A stretch of 57,229 nt of DNA from Paludibacterium sp. (GTDB lineage: Bacteria; Pseudomonadota; Gammaproteobacteria; Burkholderiales; Chromobacteriaceae), in the NCBI RefSeq assembly GCF_019232825.1, contig NZ_JAFAND010000131.1:1-57229 (forward strand), written 5' to 3'. Position numbers and translations under genes: made by a program. Below, in pieces: positions 27,599 to 37,011 of this stretch (within the stretch, counting starts at the first letter, position 1; every line of letters begins with the position of its first letter). A model generated the notes under the pieces. That model saw nothing but the letters and a program-made list of their open reading frames with translations, searched no databases and was not told where the DNA came from.

Positions 27599-28368
27599 GT
27601 GCGCTGATTCGGCGCTTTTTCATCGCCCTGCAGTTTTTTACCTGCATCCCGATCCCGCGCTGGGTCGGCTTCGAGGCCGACTGGCTCAAGCACGCGGCGG
27701 GGTTCTTTCCGCTGATCGGCCTCGTGGTCGGCGCGCTTACCGCCGCCGTGTTCGCGGTCTGCGCGCATTGGTTGCCGCTGCCGGTCGCCATTGTGCTGTC
27801 GATGGCCGCCGGCGCCTACCTGACGCGCGCCATGCACGAAGACGGCTTTGCCGACGTATGCGACGGCTTCGGCGGCGGCTGGGAACGAGAGCGCGTGCTG
27901 GCGATCATGAAGGATTCGTGTGTCGGCAGTTTCGGCCTGACCGGCATGCTGCTGATGCTGGGCTTGAAATTCGCCTGCCTGACCACCCTGCCCGCCACGG
28001 CGCTCGTGCCGGCGCTTCTCTTGGCGCATCCGCTATCGCGCTTCATGGCGACGTTGCTGATCTGGCGCCTTGACTATGCCCGGCCGGGCGAGAGCAAGGC
28101 GCGCGCCGTGGCGGAGCACATGAGCGGCGCCGACGTGGCCCTGGCCGTCTGCGCCGGGCTACTGCCCACGCTGGCGCTGGCCGCCTGGCTCGGCCTGACC
28201 GGCCGCGCGTTGGCGGCGGCCTGCGCGTTCGCGCTTGTCGCCACGCTGTGGCTCGCCCGGCTGTTCGTGCGCCGTATCGGCGGCTATACCGGCGACTGCC
28301 TGGGCGCTGTGCAGCAAGTCAGTGAAGTTGCCGTCTATCTCGGCCTATTGGCCATGTTGAACCATTAA
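27595..28368 (+). CDS. cobS: Adenosylcobinamide-GDP ribazoletransferase (cobalamin synthase)
   Basis: 257 aa inner-membrane protein with about six hydrophobic helices. It joins adenosylcobinamide-GDP to alpha-ribazole (phosphate). Signatures: FFTCIPIP near the N-terminus, MHEDGFADVCDGFGGGWERE and RIGGYTGDCLGA. It lies between the two cobT paralogs and overlaps the first by ATGA. Confidence 0.95.
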   Translation: MSALIRRFFIALQFFTCIPIPRWVGFEADWLKHAAGFFPLIGLVVGALTAAVFAVCAHWLPLPVAIVLSMAAGAYLTRAMHEDGFADVCDGFGGGWERERVLAIMKDSCVGSFGLTGMLLMLGLKFACLTTLPATALVPALLLAHPLSRFMATLLIWRLDYARPGESKARAVAEHMSGADVALAVCAGLLPTLALAAWLGLTGRALAAACAFALVATLWLARLFVRRIGGYTGDCLGAVQQVSEVAVYLGLLAMLNH

Positions 28369-28395
28369 TCCACTCCCACCTTAGGAGCCATGACG

Positions 28396-29430
28396 ATGCA
28401 GATCCCCCACATTGCCCCCACTCACGACGCCGCGTTGGCCCAGCGCCTGCAACACGCCATCGACAACAAGACCAAGCCGGTCGGCAGTCTCGGCCGCTTG
28501 GAATCCTTGGCCAAACAATTGGGCCTGATTCAGCGCACCGCCGACATCGAGATTCGTGACCCGGCCATCTTGGTGTTCGCCGGTGATCACGGCGTGGTCG
28601 CCGAAGGCGTTTCCGCCTATCCGCAAGACGTCACCTGGCAAATGGTGGAGAATTTCCTGGCCAACGGCGCCGCCATCAACGTCTTCGCCCGCCAGACCGG
28701 CTGCGCCTTGCATGTCGTCGACGCCGGGGTCAATCACGACTTCGGCGTGCGCGACGGCCTGATCGATCGCAAAGTGGCGCCGGGCACGGCCAATTTCGCC
28801 CAAGGGCCGGCGATGACCCAAGCGCAATGCGCCCAGGCGCTGGAGCGCGGCATGGCGCTGGCGCGCGACGTACCGGGCAACGTGGTCGGCTTTGGCGAGA
28901 TGGGCATCGGCAATACCACCGCGGCGGCGGCGCTGATGCACAAACTCGCCGGCGTACCGGTGGCCGATTGCGTCGGCGCCGGCACCGGCCTGACGCCGGA
29001 AGGCATTTCGCGCAAGCAGCAAGTGATCGAGGCGGCGATGGCCAAGCATGGCACGCTGTGCGATCCGCTTGCCGTTCTGGCAACCTTCGGCGGCTTCGAA
29101 ATCGCCATGATGGCAGGCGCCATGCTGCAATCGGCTGCCGACCGCAAGCTGTTGTTGATCGACGGCTTCATCACCACGAGCGCCTTGCTGGTAGCGGCAC
29201 AAGTACAACCGGCGATCCTCGACTACTGCGTATTCGCCCACGCCTCGCACGAAAACGGCCACGCACGCATGCTGGCCAAGCTGGGCGCCGAACCGCTGTT
29301 GCATCTGGATCTACGTTTGGGCGAGGGCACCGGCGCCGCGCTGGCGCTGCCGATCGTGCAGGCGGCGGTGAGCTTCCTGCGTCAGATGGCCACCTTCGAA
29401 TCGGCCGCTGTCAGCCAACAGTGCATGTAA
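28396..29430 (+). CDS. cobT: Nicotinate-nucleotide-dimethylbenzimidazole phosphoribosyltransferase
   Basis: 344 aa from the ATG at 28396, which has AGGAG eight bases upstream; the ATG at 28390 is only two bases from it. It activates the lower-ligand base to its alpha-ribotide. Canonical motifs: [25 protein letters not shown] with Glu168, and [14 protein letters not shown] with Glu310. This copy follows the usual sequence at the base pocket better than the paralog at 26564, so it is probably the standard CobT. 27 bases separate it from cobS, and cobC follows after 4. Confidence 0.95.
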   Translation: MQIPHIAPTHDAALAQRLQHAIDNKTKPVGSLGRLESLAKQLGLIQRTADIEIRDPAILVFAGDHGVVAEGVSAYPQDVTWQMVENFLANGAAINVFARQTGCALHVVDAGVNHDFGVRDGLIDRKVAPGTANFAQGPAMTQAQCAQALERGMALARDVPGNVVGFGEMGIGNTTAAAALMHKLAGVPVADCVGAGTGLTPEGISRKQQVIEAAMAKHGTLCDPLAVLATFGGFEIAMMAGAMLQSAADRKLLLIDGFITTSALLVAAQVQPAILDYCVFAHASHENGHARMLAKLGAEPLLHLDLRLGEGTGAALALPIVQAAVSFLRQMATFESAAVSQQCM

Positions 29431-29434
29431 GCGT

Positions 29435-29983
29435 ATGCGCCTTTGGCTGATCCGGCATCCGCGCCCCGAGGTCGAACCCGGCATCTGTTATGGCCGGAGC
29501 GACCTCGGGGTCGGCGACGATACGCTGGCCGCCGCCGTGGGCGCGCTCGCGCCACGCCTGCCGTCGGGCGTGCCGCTATTTAGCAGCCCCTTGAAACGCT
29601 GTGCCTGCTTGGCCGAGGCGCTGGCGCCGGGTGCGGTTCGCTACGACGCGCGTTTGATGGAAATGGACTTCGGCGCCTGGGAGATGCGGCACTGGCAGGA
29701 CATCGCCCGTGCCGAGGTCGATGCCTGGGCGCAGGATCTCCCGCACTACCGCCCAGGCGGGGGCGAGAGCCTGACGCAAATGGCCGAACGCGTCGCCGCG
29801 TTTTGCCACGCCTTGCGGCATGACGGGGTCGAACAAGCCGCGGTAGTTTGTCACGCCGGCACCATCCGCCTGCTCGACACCATCAGCCGCGGCCTGCCGC
29901 CGCAAGCCGCAGCGGCAGAGACGCACAACATTCCCTATGGCGCGTTGCTGACGCTCGACACCCCGGAGGAAGGAATACGATGA
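29435..29983 (+). CDS. cobC: Alpha-ribazole phosphatase (histidine phosphatase family)
   Basis: 182 aa. N-terminal LWLIRHPRPEVEPGICYGRSD carries the phospho-acceptor His in RH; SSPLKRC, MEMDFGAWE, and the second catalytic His in VVCHAGTIRLL complete the phosphoglycerate-mutase-like site. In this cluster it should remove phosphate from alpha-ribazole-phosphate or adenosylcobalamin-phosphate. ATGA overlap with cobU. Confidence 0.92.
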   Translation: MRLWLIRHPRPEVEPGICYGRSDLGVGDDTLAAAVGALAPRLPSGVPLFSSPLKRCACLAEALAPGAVRYDARLMEMDFGAWEMRHWQDIARAEVDAWAQDLPHYRPGGGESLTQMAERVAAFCHALRHDGVEQAAVVCHAGTIRLLDTISRGLPPQAAAAETHNIPYGALLTLDTPEEGIR

Positions 29984-30537
29984 GTTGCACATTAATCATG
30001 GGCGGCGCGCGTTCGGGCAAAAGCGCCTGGGCGGAAAGCGAGGCGATCGCCCGCGGCAAGGCGGTGATTTACATCGCCACCTCGCGTGTCGGCGACGCCG
30101 AGATGGCGGCGCGCATCGCCCACCATCGCGCGCGCCGGCCTGCGCATTGGCAAACGGTGGAGGAGTCCTTGTCCCTGGCGGCGACGCTCGCGGCGCACAG
30201 CCGGCCGGACAATCTGATCCTGGTCGATTGTCTGACGCTGTGGCTGTCGAACCTGTTGTTCGCCGAAGGCGAGGATTATCCCGAAGTCGGTGAGATTGCG
30301 CTGCCGGCGCGTTTTCATGCCGAACGCGCGGCGCTGTTGGAGACGCTGCCGACGCTGCCGGGCGACATTCTGCTCGTCAGCAACGAAGTCGGCATGGGCA
30401 TCGTGCCGTGGGGGGCGGTGTCGCGCGCCTTTGCTGACGAAGCGGGCCGTCTGAATCAAGCGTTGGCACAGCGCTGTCAACGGGTGGTCATGTTGATCGC
30501 CGGCTTGCCGTTGACGCTCAAAGAGGTCGCAACTTAA
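29980..30537 (+). CDS. cobU: Adenosylcobinamide kinase / guanylyltransferase
   Basis: 185 aa; the start has GGAGGAAGGA upstream and overlaps cobC. Bifunctional enzyme that phosphorylates adenosylcobinamide and adds GMP. P-loop GGARSGKSAWAE, the HHRARRP segment with the guanylylated His, DCLTLWLSNLL, VSNEVGMGIVP and FADEAGRLNQALAQ are typical. Known as CobP in Pseudomonas. Last clear B12 gene of the array. Confidence 0.95.
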   Translation: MSCTLIMGGARSGKSAWAESEAIARGKAVIYIATSRVGDAEMAARIAHHRARRPAHWQTVEESLSLAATLAAHSRPDNLILVDCLTLWLSNLLFAEGEDYPEVGEIALPARFHAERAALLETLPTLPGDILLVSNEVGMGIVPWGAVSRAFADEAGRLNQALAQRCQRVVMLIAGLPLTLKEVAT

Positions 30538-30572
30538 GCTTATCCGCCTTGAAGTCTTGCCAGGAGGTTGCC

Positions 30573-31349
30573 ATGACGACGACCCGCCAAACATGGCTAC
30601 GTCTTTTATCCGCGTTGATCCTGCTGTTGCCGCTCGGTGCTTGCGCCAACCCGGACGCCTTGTGGCAGATCGTGCACGAACAATGCGTGCCCAACCAGCG
30701 GCAGCATGGCCAGCCCGCGCCTTGCGCCGAGGTCACGCTGGCGCCGGACGAAGCGCACGGCCATGTGGTGCTCAAGGACCGCAACGGCCCGCTGCAATAC
30801 CTGTTGATGCCCACCGCCAAGATCAGCGGCATCGAAAGCGCACAGCTGTTGGCGGCGGATACACCCAATTTCTTCGCCGAGGCTTGGCGCGCACGCGGCT
30901 ACATGGCACGGAAGCTCGGCCAGCCGATCGACCGCAGCGCCATCGCGCTGACCGTCAACTCGCCCGGCGGCCGCAGCCAGAACCAGCTGCACATTCATAT
31001 TTCCTGCATCAACCCCGCGGTGCGCAACCGCTTGGCCGCGCTGCAAACCCAGATCGGCCCTCGCTGGCAGCCTTTGCCTGGCGGGCTCAACGGTCACGCC
31101 TACCAGGCCCGCCGGGTGACCGGCGCCGATCTCGACGGCATCGACCCGATCAAGGATCTGGCCGCGTCGCTACCCGGCGCGCGTGCTGCCATGGGCGACT
31201 ATACGCTGGCGGTGGTGGCTACGCGCTTTGCCGACGGCAATGACGGCTTTTATCTCCTGGCGGATAAGGCGGACCTGCTAAGCGGCGATGTCGCTTCCGC
31301 CGAGGGAGACATTCAGGATCATGATTGCGCGGTGTTGAAACAGCCGTAA
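30573..31349 (+). CDS. cdh: CDP-diacylglycerol pyrophosphatase, lipoprotein
   Basis: 258 aa; ATG at 30573 has AGGAGG six bases upstream. Signal peptide with a good lipobox (LGAC) suggests lipid anchoring. The HIT-like histidine motif appears as NQLHIHISC; LLMPTAKISGIES is shared with E. coli Cdh. It should hydrolyse CDP-diacylglycerol to CMP and phosphatidate at the periplasmic membrane face. It begins 35 bases after cobU on the same strand and may be read through, but has no known B12 role. Only 4 bases separate its stop from the convergent diguanylate cyclase. Confidence 0.88.
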   Translation: MTTTRQTWLRLLSALILLLPLGACANPDALWQIVHEQCVPNQRQHGQPAPCAEVTLAPDEAHGHVVLKDRNGPLQYLLMPTAKISGIESAQLLAADTPNFFAEAWRARGYMARKLGQPIDRSAIALTVNSPGGRSQNQLHIHISCINPAVRNRLAALQTQIGPRWQPLPGGLNGHAYQARRVTGADLDGIDPIKDLAASLPGARAAMGDYTLAVVATRFADGNDGFYLLADKADLLSGDVASAEGDIQDHDCAVLKQP

Positions 31350-31353
31350 AACG

Positions 31354-32643
31354 TCAGGCGGTTCTCACGCAATCGCGGCCATCGGCCTTGGCTTGGTACA
31401 TGGCGCGATCGGCTCGGCGCAGCACCGCGTCTATCGAGGGATCGTCGTCGGCAAGACTCGCCACGCCAACACTGATGGTCGGCGCAACCACGTCACCCTC
31501 GCCGGCGTCGACCCGCAGCACGCGCAAGGCGCGGCACATGCGCTCAGCCATCAGGCAGGCGGCATCCTGCGCGGTCGACGGCAGCAATACCGCGAACTCC
31601 TCGCCGCCGATCCGACCCAGCACGTCGCTGGCGCGCATCCATGATTGAAAATGCTCGGCCACGGCCTTGAGCACCTTGTCGCCCGCTTGGTGGCCGTAGC
31701 GATCGTTGATCTGTTTGAAATGATCGAGGTCGATCAGCAACACCGACAACGGATGACGATGGCGCCGCGCCAACGTCATCTCGCGACCGGCGGCCTGAAA
31801 GAAGTGCCGGTGGTTGCTGACGCCGGTCAATGAATCGGTCAGCGCCTGATTCTTCAGCTCTTCCTTCAACAAGTGCAATTCGGTGATGTCGGTGGAAAAA
31901 CCGATCAAGGCCTGCGGTTCTCCCGGCAGCGCGATCGGCACCTTGACCGTCCAATAGTGACGCACGCGCCCCTGCAGGTCGACCATCGACTCCTCGCCGC
32001 TCTGTTTTCCGCCTTGCTCGAACACCTTGCGATCGAGCTCGCCAAAATTTTCCACGGCGTTTTCCGGCATCAGGTCGACATCGCGCCGGCCGACCACATC
32101 GGCCGGCGTGGCGCCGTACAGCGCGGCCGTTTGCTGATTGACGTACAGGTAGCGCCGGTCGGGGCTCTTGATGTAGACATAGGCGTCAACGTGGTTCAAC
32201 ACCGTGTCGAGCAGTAGACGCTGACGACGCAAATCTTTTTCCAGCGCCTTGCGCTCGGTGATGTCGTCGGCAATGGCGCACATGCCGATGATGTGTCCTT
32301 GGTCATCGCGAAGCGGCGCTTTGATCGTCCAGTAGACGCGCCGTTCGGCACTGCCGCGCAACACGACCTCCTCCTCGACGCGCAAGGTCTCGCCCTGCTC
32401 GATCACGCGGCGATCATGCTGATGACGCGGGTCGGAATAGGCCGGATCGAAGAAAGCGCCATCGTCGCGTCCGAGCAACTGCGCGAGCGGCACGCCCAGC
32501 AACGCGCACACCTGGCCATTGGCATAGGTGTAGCGACCCTCCCGGTCTTTGGTAAAGACATAGGCGCCCACATTGTCCAGCACGGCACGCAAATGCCGCA
32601 GTTCGCGTGACATCGCCAGCATTGGATCGTCTTGATCTGACAA
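31354..32643 (-). CDS. Diguanylate cyclase with two PAS domains
   Basis: 429 aa from a TTG start with GGAG seven bases upstream; ATGs at 32622 and 32613 are alternatives. PAS 1 is about 17-135, PAS 2 about 145-258, each followed by a PAC-like DDITE/TDITE end. GGDEF domain about 265-425: active site GGEEF (346-350), and RASD (337-340) five residues before it, a complete product-inhibition I-site. No membrane segments, so a cytosolic c-di-GMP synthase sensing through its PAS domains. No EAL domain. Confidence 0.93.
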   Translation of the reverse strand: MSDQDDPMLAMSRELRHLRAVLDNVGAYVFTKDREGRYTYANGQVCALLGVPLAQLLGRDDGAFFDPAYSDPRHQHDRRVIEQGETLRVEEEVVLRGSAERRVYWTIKAPLRDDQGHIIGMCAIADDITERKALEKDLRRQRLLLDTVLNHVDAYVYIKSPDRRYLYVNQQTAALYGATPADVVGRRDVDLMPENAVENFGELDRKVFEQGGKQSGEESMVDLQGRVRHYWTVKVPIALPGEPQALIGFSTDITELHLLKEELKNQALTDSLTGVSNHRHFFQAAGREMTLARRHRHPLSVLLIDLDHFKQINDRYGHQAGDKVLKAVAEHFQSWMRASDVLGRIGGEEFAVLLPSTAQDAACLMAERMCRALRVLRVDAGEGDVVAPTISVGVASLADDDPSIDAVLRRADRAMYQAKADGRDCVRTA

Positions 32644-32697
32644 ACCGGCACTCCATGCAGTGTTCCGAGACGGCGGAACGGATAAATCATTGAAGAA

Positions 32698-32717
32698 ACG
32701 GCCCGGGACCGGGCCGT
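32698..32717 (-). promoter_or_regulatory. GC hairpin in the leader of the diguanylate cyclase gene
   Basis: ACGGCCC (32698-32704) pairs with GGGCCGT (32711-32717). Read on the minus strand it is followed by TTTCTTC and lies 55 bases before the TTG start. It may be an attenuator, or only the end of an upstream transcript. The rest of 32644-32957 (314 bases between two divergent genes) shows no other clear element. Confidence 0.35.
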
Positions 32718-32957
32718 GTGCGTGGCGGCATTGTAGGAGTCACCACGGGGCGGTGGCAAGCGTTCTGCCGCGACGAAGACAATTCAAAATCAAACGCTTA
32801 ACACCATCGCAACCATTTTGAACCCGTCTTGGCCCCATGCCTGACCGGCCAGCCAGTCGCCGCAAAGGTCGGACTGCCTCACTATGCATTAAACATAGAA
32901 GAAAAAGCAATTCAACCCGTTATGGCTACGGCAGCCTACCACACCAAGGGATATTCA

Positions 32958-34277
32958 ATGAGACAAGGGACCCGTTTTCTAGGCCTGTGCTTAGCCTTGC
33001 TGGCCACCACGGCCCTGGCCGAACCGGTCGCGCCGCCTGACGCGCACTTCGACACGGTACTTTCTCCGGCGCGGCCGCTATCCGCGGAAGAGGCGCTGCG
33101 GGAAACGCCGCCGGCGCAACCCTACGACAAACCAACCTATACCTATCTACGCTGCTACTACCGGGTCAGCAACGACCCCAATATCGCCGCCACAGACTAC
33201 GTCTGGGCACGCGACCCGGCCGCCAACGATTACTATCGCTTGCATGGCGTTTGGCGCAATGGCGGCTTACTGCCTTGGCAATCGATGTTCTATAGCGCCG
33301 CGACGCAGCAAGCCTTGCGAGACATCTGCCGCCAAACACTGGCCTCGACGGCCGCCGGCCGCGAGCCGGCGATGGTCGCCGCCGCCAACAACGCGCTGTC
33401 GTACAATCATGCCGTTTGGACTCTGGCCGACACCGCGCCGGGGGACGGCGTCGAGCGTCTGATCGCCTTTGGCGACAGCCTGTCCGACATCCAGAACATG
33501 TATGCGATCTCACAGTGGAAGGCGCCGCAAAACCCCACCTGGTTTCTGGGGCGCTTCAGTAATGGACCGGTATGGGTGGAACGGCTGGCGTCCGCGCTCG
33601 ATTTGCCGCTGTACGATTGGGCGATCGGCGGCGCTGCCGGTCATCGTGAAATCATCCTGCCGGGGCTACGCCAACAGATCGCGTCTTGGCTAACCTATAC
33701 CCGTGACGACCCGGCATACCGGCCGGAACGCACCTTATTCACCTTATGGGTCGGCGGCAATGACTTGATCAGCTATCATCGCACGCCGGCGCAAGTGGTC
33801 GACGACATGCAGGCCTCGCTGCAGCAGCTGATTGCCCATGGCGCGCGCCGCCTGCTGGTGCTCAACCTGCCAGACCTGGGACGGGCGCCCATCGCTCAGG
33901 CGCGCGGCCTCAGCGCCAAATTGACGGCGCAGACCGACATGTACAACGCACTCTTGGCGACCATGGTATCGACACTGCAGCAGACGTACGGCGCCGCGGT
34001 GTCGCTGCAGCTATTCGACACCCATGCGCTGTTTAACGACATCATCGCCCATCCGGCGAATTACCAGATCGACAACATCAGCGACAACTGCCTGGCGATC
34101 AAACCGGCGAGCAAACTGCCTTGGCCCTATCTGCTCCGGCACGCCTCATCGCCGGCCTGCGCCAACGCCGACCGCTACCTGTTTTGGGACCCGCTGCATC
34201 CGACCGCCCGCACGCACGCCATCCTGGCCGAGCATGTGATCGCGCTGTTGCGCGCGCCCTCGCCTCATGGGCGGTGA
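32958..34277 (+). CDS. Secreted GDSL phospholipase/acyltransferase (thermolabile-haemolysin-like)
   Basis: 439 aa; ATG at 32958 has AAGGG upstream. Signal peptide 1-21 (ending ALA). Residues 55-165 resemble the N-terminal domain of Vibrio thermolabile haemolysin/lecithinase (YTYLRCYYRV, WARDP). The SGNH hydrolase follows: FGDSLSD (nucleophile Ser174), GRFSNGPVW, VGGNDLISY, and the Asp411/His414 pair in WDPLHP. Relatives cleave phospholipids or transfer acyl groups, and can be haemolytic. Convergent with the malic-enzyme gene after 15 bases. Confidence 0.88.
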   Translation: MRQGTRFLGLCLALLATTALAEPVAPPDAHFDTVLSPARPLSAEEALRETPPAQPYDKPTYTYLRCYYRVSNDPNIAATDYVWARDPAANDYYRLHGVWRNGGLLPWQSMFYSAATQQALRDICRQTLASTAAGREPAMVAAANNALSYNHAVWTLADTAPGDGVERLIAFGDSLSDIQNMYAISQWKAPQNPTWFLGRFSNGPVWVERLASALDLPLYDWAIGGAAGHREIILPGLRQQIASWLTYTRDDPAYRPERTLFTLWVGGNDLISYHRTPAQVVDDMQASLQQLIAHGARRLLVLNLPDLGRAPIAQARGLSAKLTAQTDMYNALLATMVSTLQQTYGAAVSLQLFDTHALFNDIIAHPANYQIDNISDNCLAIKPASKLPWPYLLRHASSPACANADRYLFWDPLHPTARTHAILAEHVIALLRAPSPHGR

Positions 34278-34292
34278 CGCGCGCGGCAAGCG

Positions 34293-36032
34293 TCAAGCCG
34301 AGGCGACATGCCGCAAAATCGGGTAACGCGGCTCCCATACGTGGGCACGGATGCGGGCCTCGATCTGGTCGAGGGTCATCGATTCGTCCAGCAGCCCCTC
34401 GTGCAGGGCGCGCATGCCCACGGCCAGCGCCACGCTATACGACACGCGGCGCAAATCGCTGACCGGCGGCAGCAGGTTGCAGCGCGGATTGGCGCGCGCA
34501 GGCGAAATCGCGGCCAACGCCTTGGCGGCGGCCATGAACAGACTGTCGGGGATGGTGCGGATCTTCAGCGCCACCGCGGCAAGGCCGACCCCCGGGAAAA
34601 TATAGGAATTATTGGTCTGGTCGATCTTGTACGGCCGGCCATCGCGCTCGACCGGTTCGAACGGGCTGCCGGTGCCGACCACGGCACGGCCGGCGGTCCA
34701 AGCCAACAGGTCGACGGGGCGCGCCTCGCTGTTCGAGGTGGGGTTCGACAACGGGAAAATCACCGGCTGCGCCACGTGCTTGGCCATTTCGCGCACCACC
34801 TGCTCGCTGAATGCGCCGCGCTGGCCGGAAACGCCGATGAGCACCGTCGGTTTGGCATGGCGCATCACATCCAACAAGCTGATGCAGTCGGCGCGCTCAG
34901 GCGCCCAGCCGGCCACCGCGGCAGCCGGTTGCACAAACCGCTGTTGGAAGTTTTCCAGGCCCACCGAGGACGGCATACCCTCGACGAGCAGCCCCTGGCG
35001 GTCGACGAGCCAGAAACGCCGGTCGGCCTCCTCCGACGAAAGCCCCGCCTCGCATAGCGCGCGGTGAATCAGCGCGGCAATGCCGCAGCCGGCGGAGCCG
35101 GCGCCGAGCACCGCAATGCGCTGCTCGGTCAGCGGTACGCCGGTGACATTGATGGCGGCGAGCAGCGTGCCGGTGGCAACGGCGGCGGTACCCTGGACAT
35201 CGTCGTTGAACGTGCACAAATCGTCGCGGTATTTGGCCAACAGACGGCTGGCGTTGTGCTTGGCGAAGTCTTCCCACTGCAACAGCACATGCGGCCAGCG
35301 TTCTTTCACGGCGGCTACGAATTCTTCGATGAAGGCATCGTACTCGGCGCCACGCACGCGCTGATGGCGCCAGCCGACGTACAGCGGATCGGCCAGGCAA
35401 TCCGGGTTATCGGTGCCGACGTCCAGCATGATCGGTAGCGTGGTACGCGGATTGAGCCCGCTGCAGCCGACATACAGCGCAAGCTTGCCGATCGGAATGC
35501 CCATGCCGCCCGCGCCCTGATCGCCAAGGCCTAGAATGCGCTCGCCATCGGTGACGACGATGGCCTCTACCGCGTCGAACATCGGATTGGCCAGGATCTG
35601 GCGAATCAGGTGCTTGTACGGATAGCTCAAGAACAGGCCGCGCGGCCGGCGGTACAGGTGGCTGAATCGTTGACAACCGGCGCCGACGGTCGGTGTGTAG
35701 ATCAGCGGCAGCATCTCCTCGATGTTCTGAGTCAAGAGCGCGTAAAACAACGTTTCATTGCTGTCTTGCAGGTCCCGCAGCATGACGTAGCGGTCCAGGT
35801 CGCTACCTAGCGCGCGCAAAGCCTCCAGCCGGCGGGCCACCTGCTCTTCCAACGTTTGCACCGAAGGCGGCAGAAAGCCATGCAGATGCAGCTCGTCGCG
35901 TTCGGCTTCGGTAAAAGCCGTCCCCTTGTTGAGCAACGGATTGGACAGCACGTCAAGCTGACGCAATTCGGTTTCGATATTCAACGGTCCGGCGGAGGGA
36001 TGGGCGGCACTCGAAGACGAAGAGGCGGGCAT
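34293..36032 (-). CDS. maeA: NAD-dependent malic enzyme
   Basis: 579 aa from MPASS; an upstream TTG at 36080 is not favoured. Oxidative decarboxylation of malate to pyruvate. Motifs: YTPTVGAGCQRFSHLYRRP, VVTDGERILGLGDQGAGGMG, VLLQWEDFAKHNA, TFNDDVQGTAAV (metal site) and VLGAGSAGCGIA for the dinucleotide. The length near 565 aa and absence of a phosphotransacetylase tail fit E. coli MaeA rather than MaeB. Subunits should be cytosolic. It has its own leader of about 110 bases to the permease gene. Confidence 0.95.
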   Translation of the reverse strand: MPASSSSSAAHPSAGPLNIETELRQLDVLSNPLLNKGTAFTEAERDELHLHGFLPPSVQTLEEQVARRLEALRALGSDLDRYVMLRDLQDSNETLFYALLTQNIEEMLPLIYTPTVGAGCQRFSHLYRRPRGLFLSYPYKHLIRQILANPMFDAVEAIVVTDGERILGLGDQGAGGMGIPIGKLALYVGCSGLNPRTTLPIMLDVGTDNPDCLADPLYVGWRHQRVRGAEYDAFIEEFVAAVKERWPHVLLQWEDFAKHNASRLLAKYRDDLCTFNDDVQGTAAVATGTLLAAINVTGVPLTEQRIAVLGAGSAGCGIAALIHRALCEAGLSSEEADRRFWLVDRQGLLVEGMPSSVGLENFQQRFVQPAAAVAGWAPERADCISLLDVMRHAKPTVLIGVSGQRGAFSEQVVREMAKHVAQPVIFPLSNPTSNSEARPVDLLAWTAGRAVVGTGSPFEPVERDGRPYKIDQTNNSYIFPGVGLAAVALKIRTIPDSLFMAAAKALAAISPARANPRCNLLPPVSDLRRVSYSVALAVGMRALHEGLLDESMTLDQIEARIRAHVWEPRYPILRHVASA

Positions 36033-36145
36033 GCGGTGATCTTTCTTTGCGTAGGGCGAAATCCTATTATTTTCGGTCAAAGCGCCCGCCTACCCCATGC
36101 GTATTTTGCATGGAATAAGTACGTAAATTTATCACCCGCTTCCGT

Positions 36146-36907
36146 TCAGCGCGCAAACAACCAAACGGACAGCACAACCCCGACCAAGACGACGAAACCG
36201 CGTAGCCACTTCTCCGGCAGGCGATGCATCAGCCAGGCGCCAAGCACCCCGCCGCCTATCCCGCCAACAGCCAGCGCCAATGCGGCCAGCCAGTTGATCT
36301 GCGGCGAGAACGCAAAAATCGCCACCGCAGACGCATTCATCGTCATCGCCAGCGCGTTCTTGGTAGCGGTGGCGGTACGTACTTGCTGCCCGGCAACGGT
36401 CAGCGCGGCCAGCATTAAAATACCGATACCACCACCGAAATAACCGCCGTAGAGCGCGATGACGCCCTGAATCGCCATCAATGCGCCGGACGGCATCGAC
36501 GTGACCTGCTGTTGGCCCGATTTGCGCAGGAAACTACCCCAGAAGAACACGGTGGTGGCGAAGAGCACGAGCCAAGGCACCAAGTGCGTAAACACGCTGA
36601 CCGGAGTAGACAGCAGCAGCCACGCGCCCAGCACGCCGCCCGCCAAGCTCAGCAGGAAGAGCGTTCGGAAGCGCAACGGGCCGACGCCTTCGACCAACCG
36701 GCGCCCGGCAACGGCGGAGGTGATTTGGCTGGGAAACAGCGCGATGGTGGAGGTCATATTGGCCGCCAGCGGGTTGAGTCCCGCCAACAACAAGGCCGGA
36801 AAGGTAATGAACGATCCTCCGCCCGCCAAGACATTTTGTGTGCCGGCATAGAGGCCGGCCAAAGCAATCAAAGCGAGCGTCGACCAGGGCAGAGTCGCAA
36901 CATTCAT
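36146..36907 (-). CDS. TauE/SafE-family membrane permease
   Basis: 253 aa from MNVATLPW, about eight membrane helices. TauE/SafE marks: AGLYAGTQNVLAGGGSFITFPALLLAGLNPLAANMTSTIAL is the first repeat, and the GYFGGGIGILMLAAL region is the second. These carry sulfite, sulfonate or other anions. It is divergent from the LysR gene with a 104-base gap, a usual arrangement for regulator and target. Substrate unknown. Confidence 0.88.
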   Translation of the reverse strand: MNVATLPWSTLALIALAGLYAGTQNVLAGGGSFITFPALLLAGLNPLAANMTSTIALFPSQITSAVAGRRLVEGVGPLRFRTLFLLSLAGGVLGAWLLLSTPVSVFTHLVPWLVLFATTVFFWGSFLRKSGQQQVTSMPSGALMAIQGVIALYGGYFGGGIGILMLAALTVAGQQVRTATATKNALAMTMNASAVAIFAFSPQINWLAALALAVGGIGGGVLGAWLMHRLPEKWLRGFVVLVGVVLSVWLFAR

Positions 36908-37011
36908 AGTGATATTAACTAACAAATGAAAATAATCTTCGACAATTGAGATATCATAGAACGCCGAGCGAGACTCCAGACCCAACGCCATCTCCGAATC
37001 CAAACCATATC

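Noticed and set aside
26564-29430. The two cobT copies as an assembly duplication
   Set aside because: About 39% of residues differ and the flanking sequence is different, so they are true paralogs.
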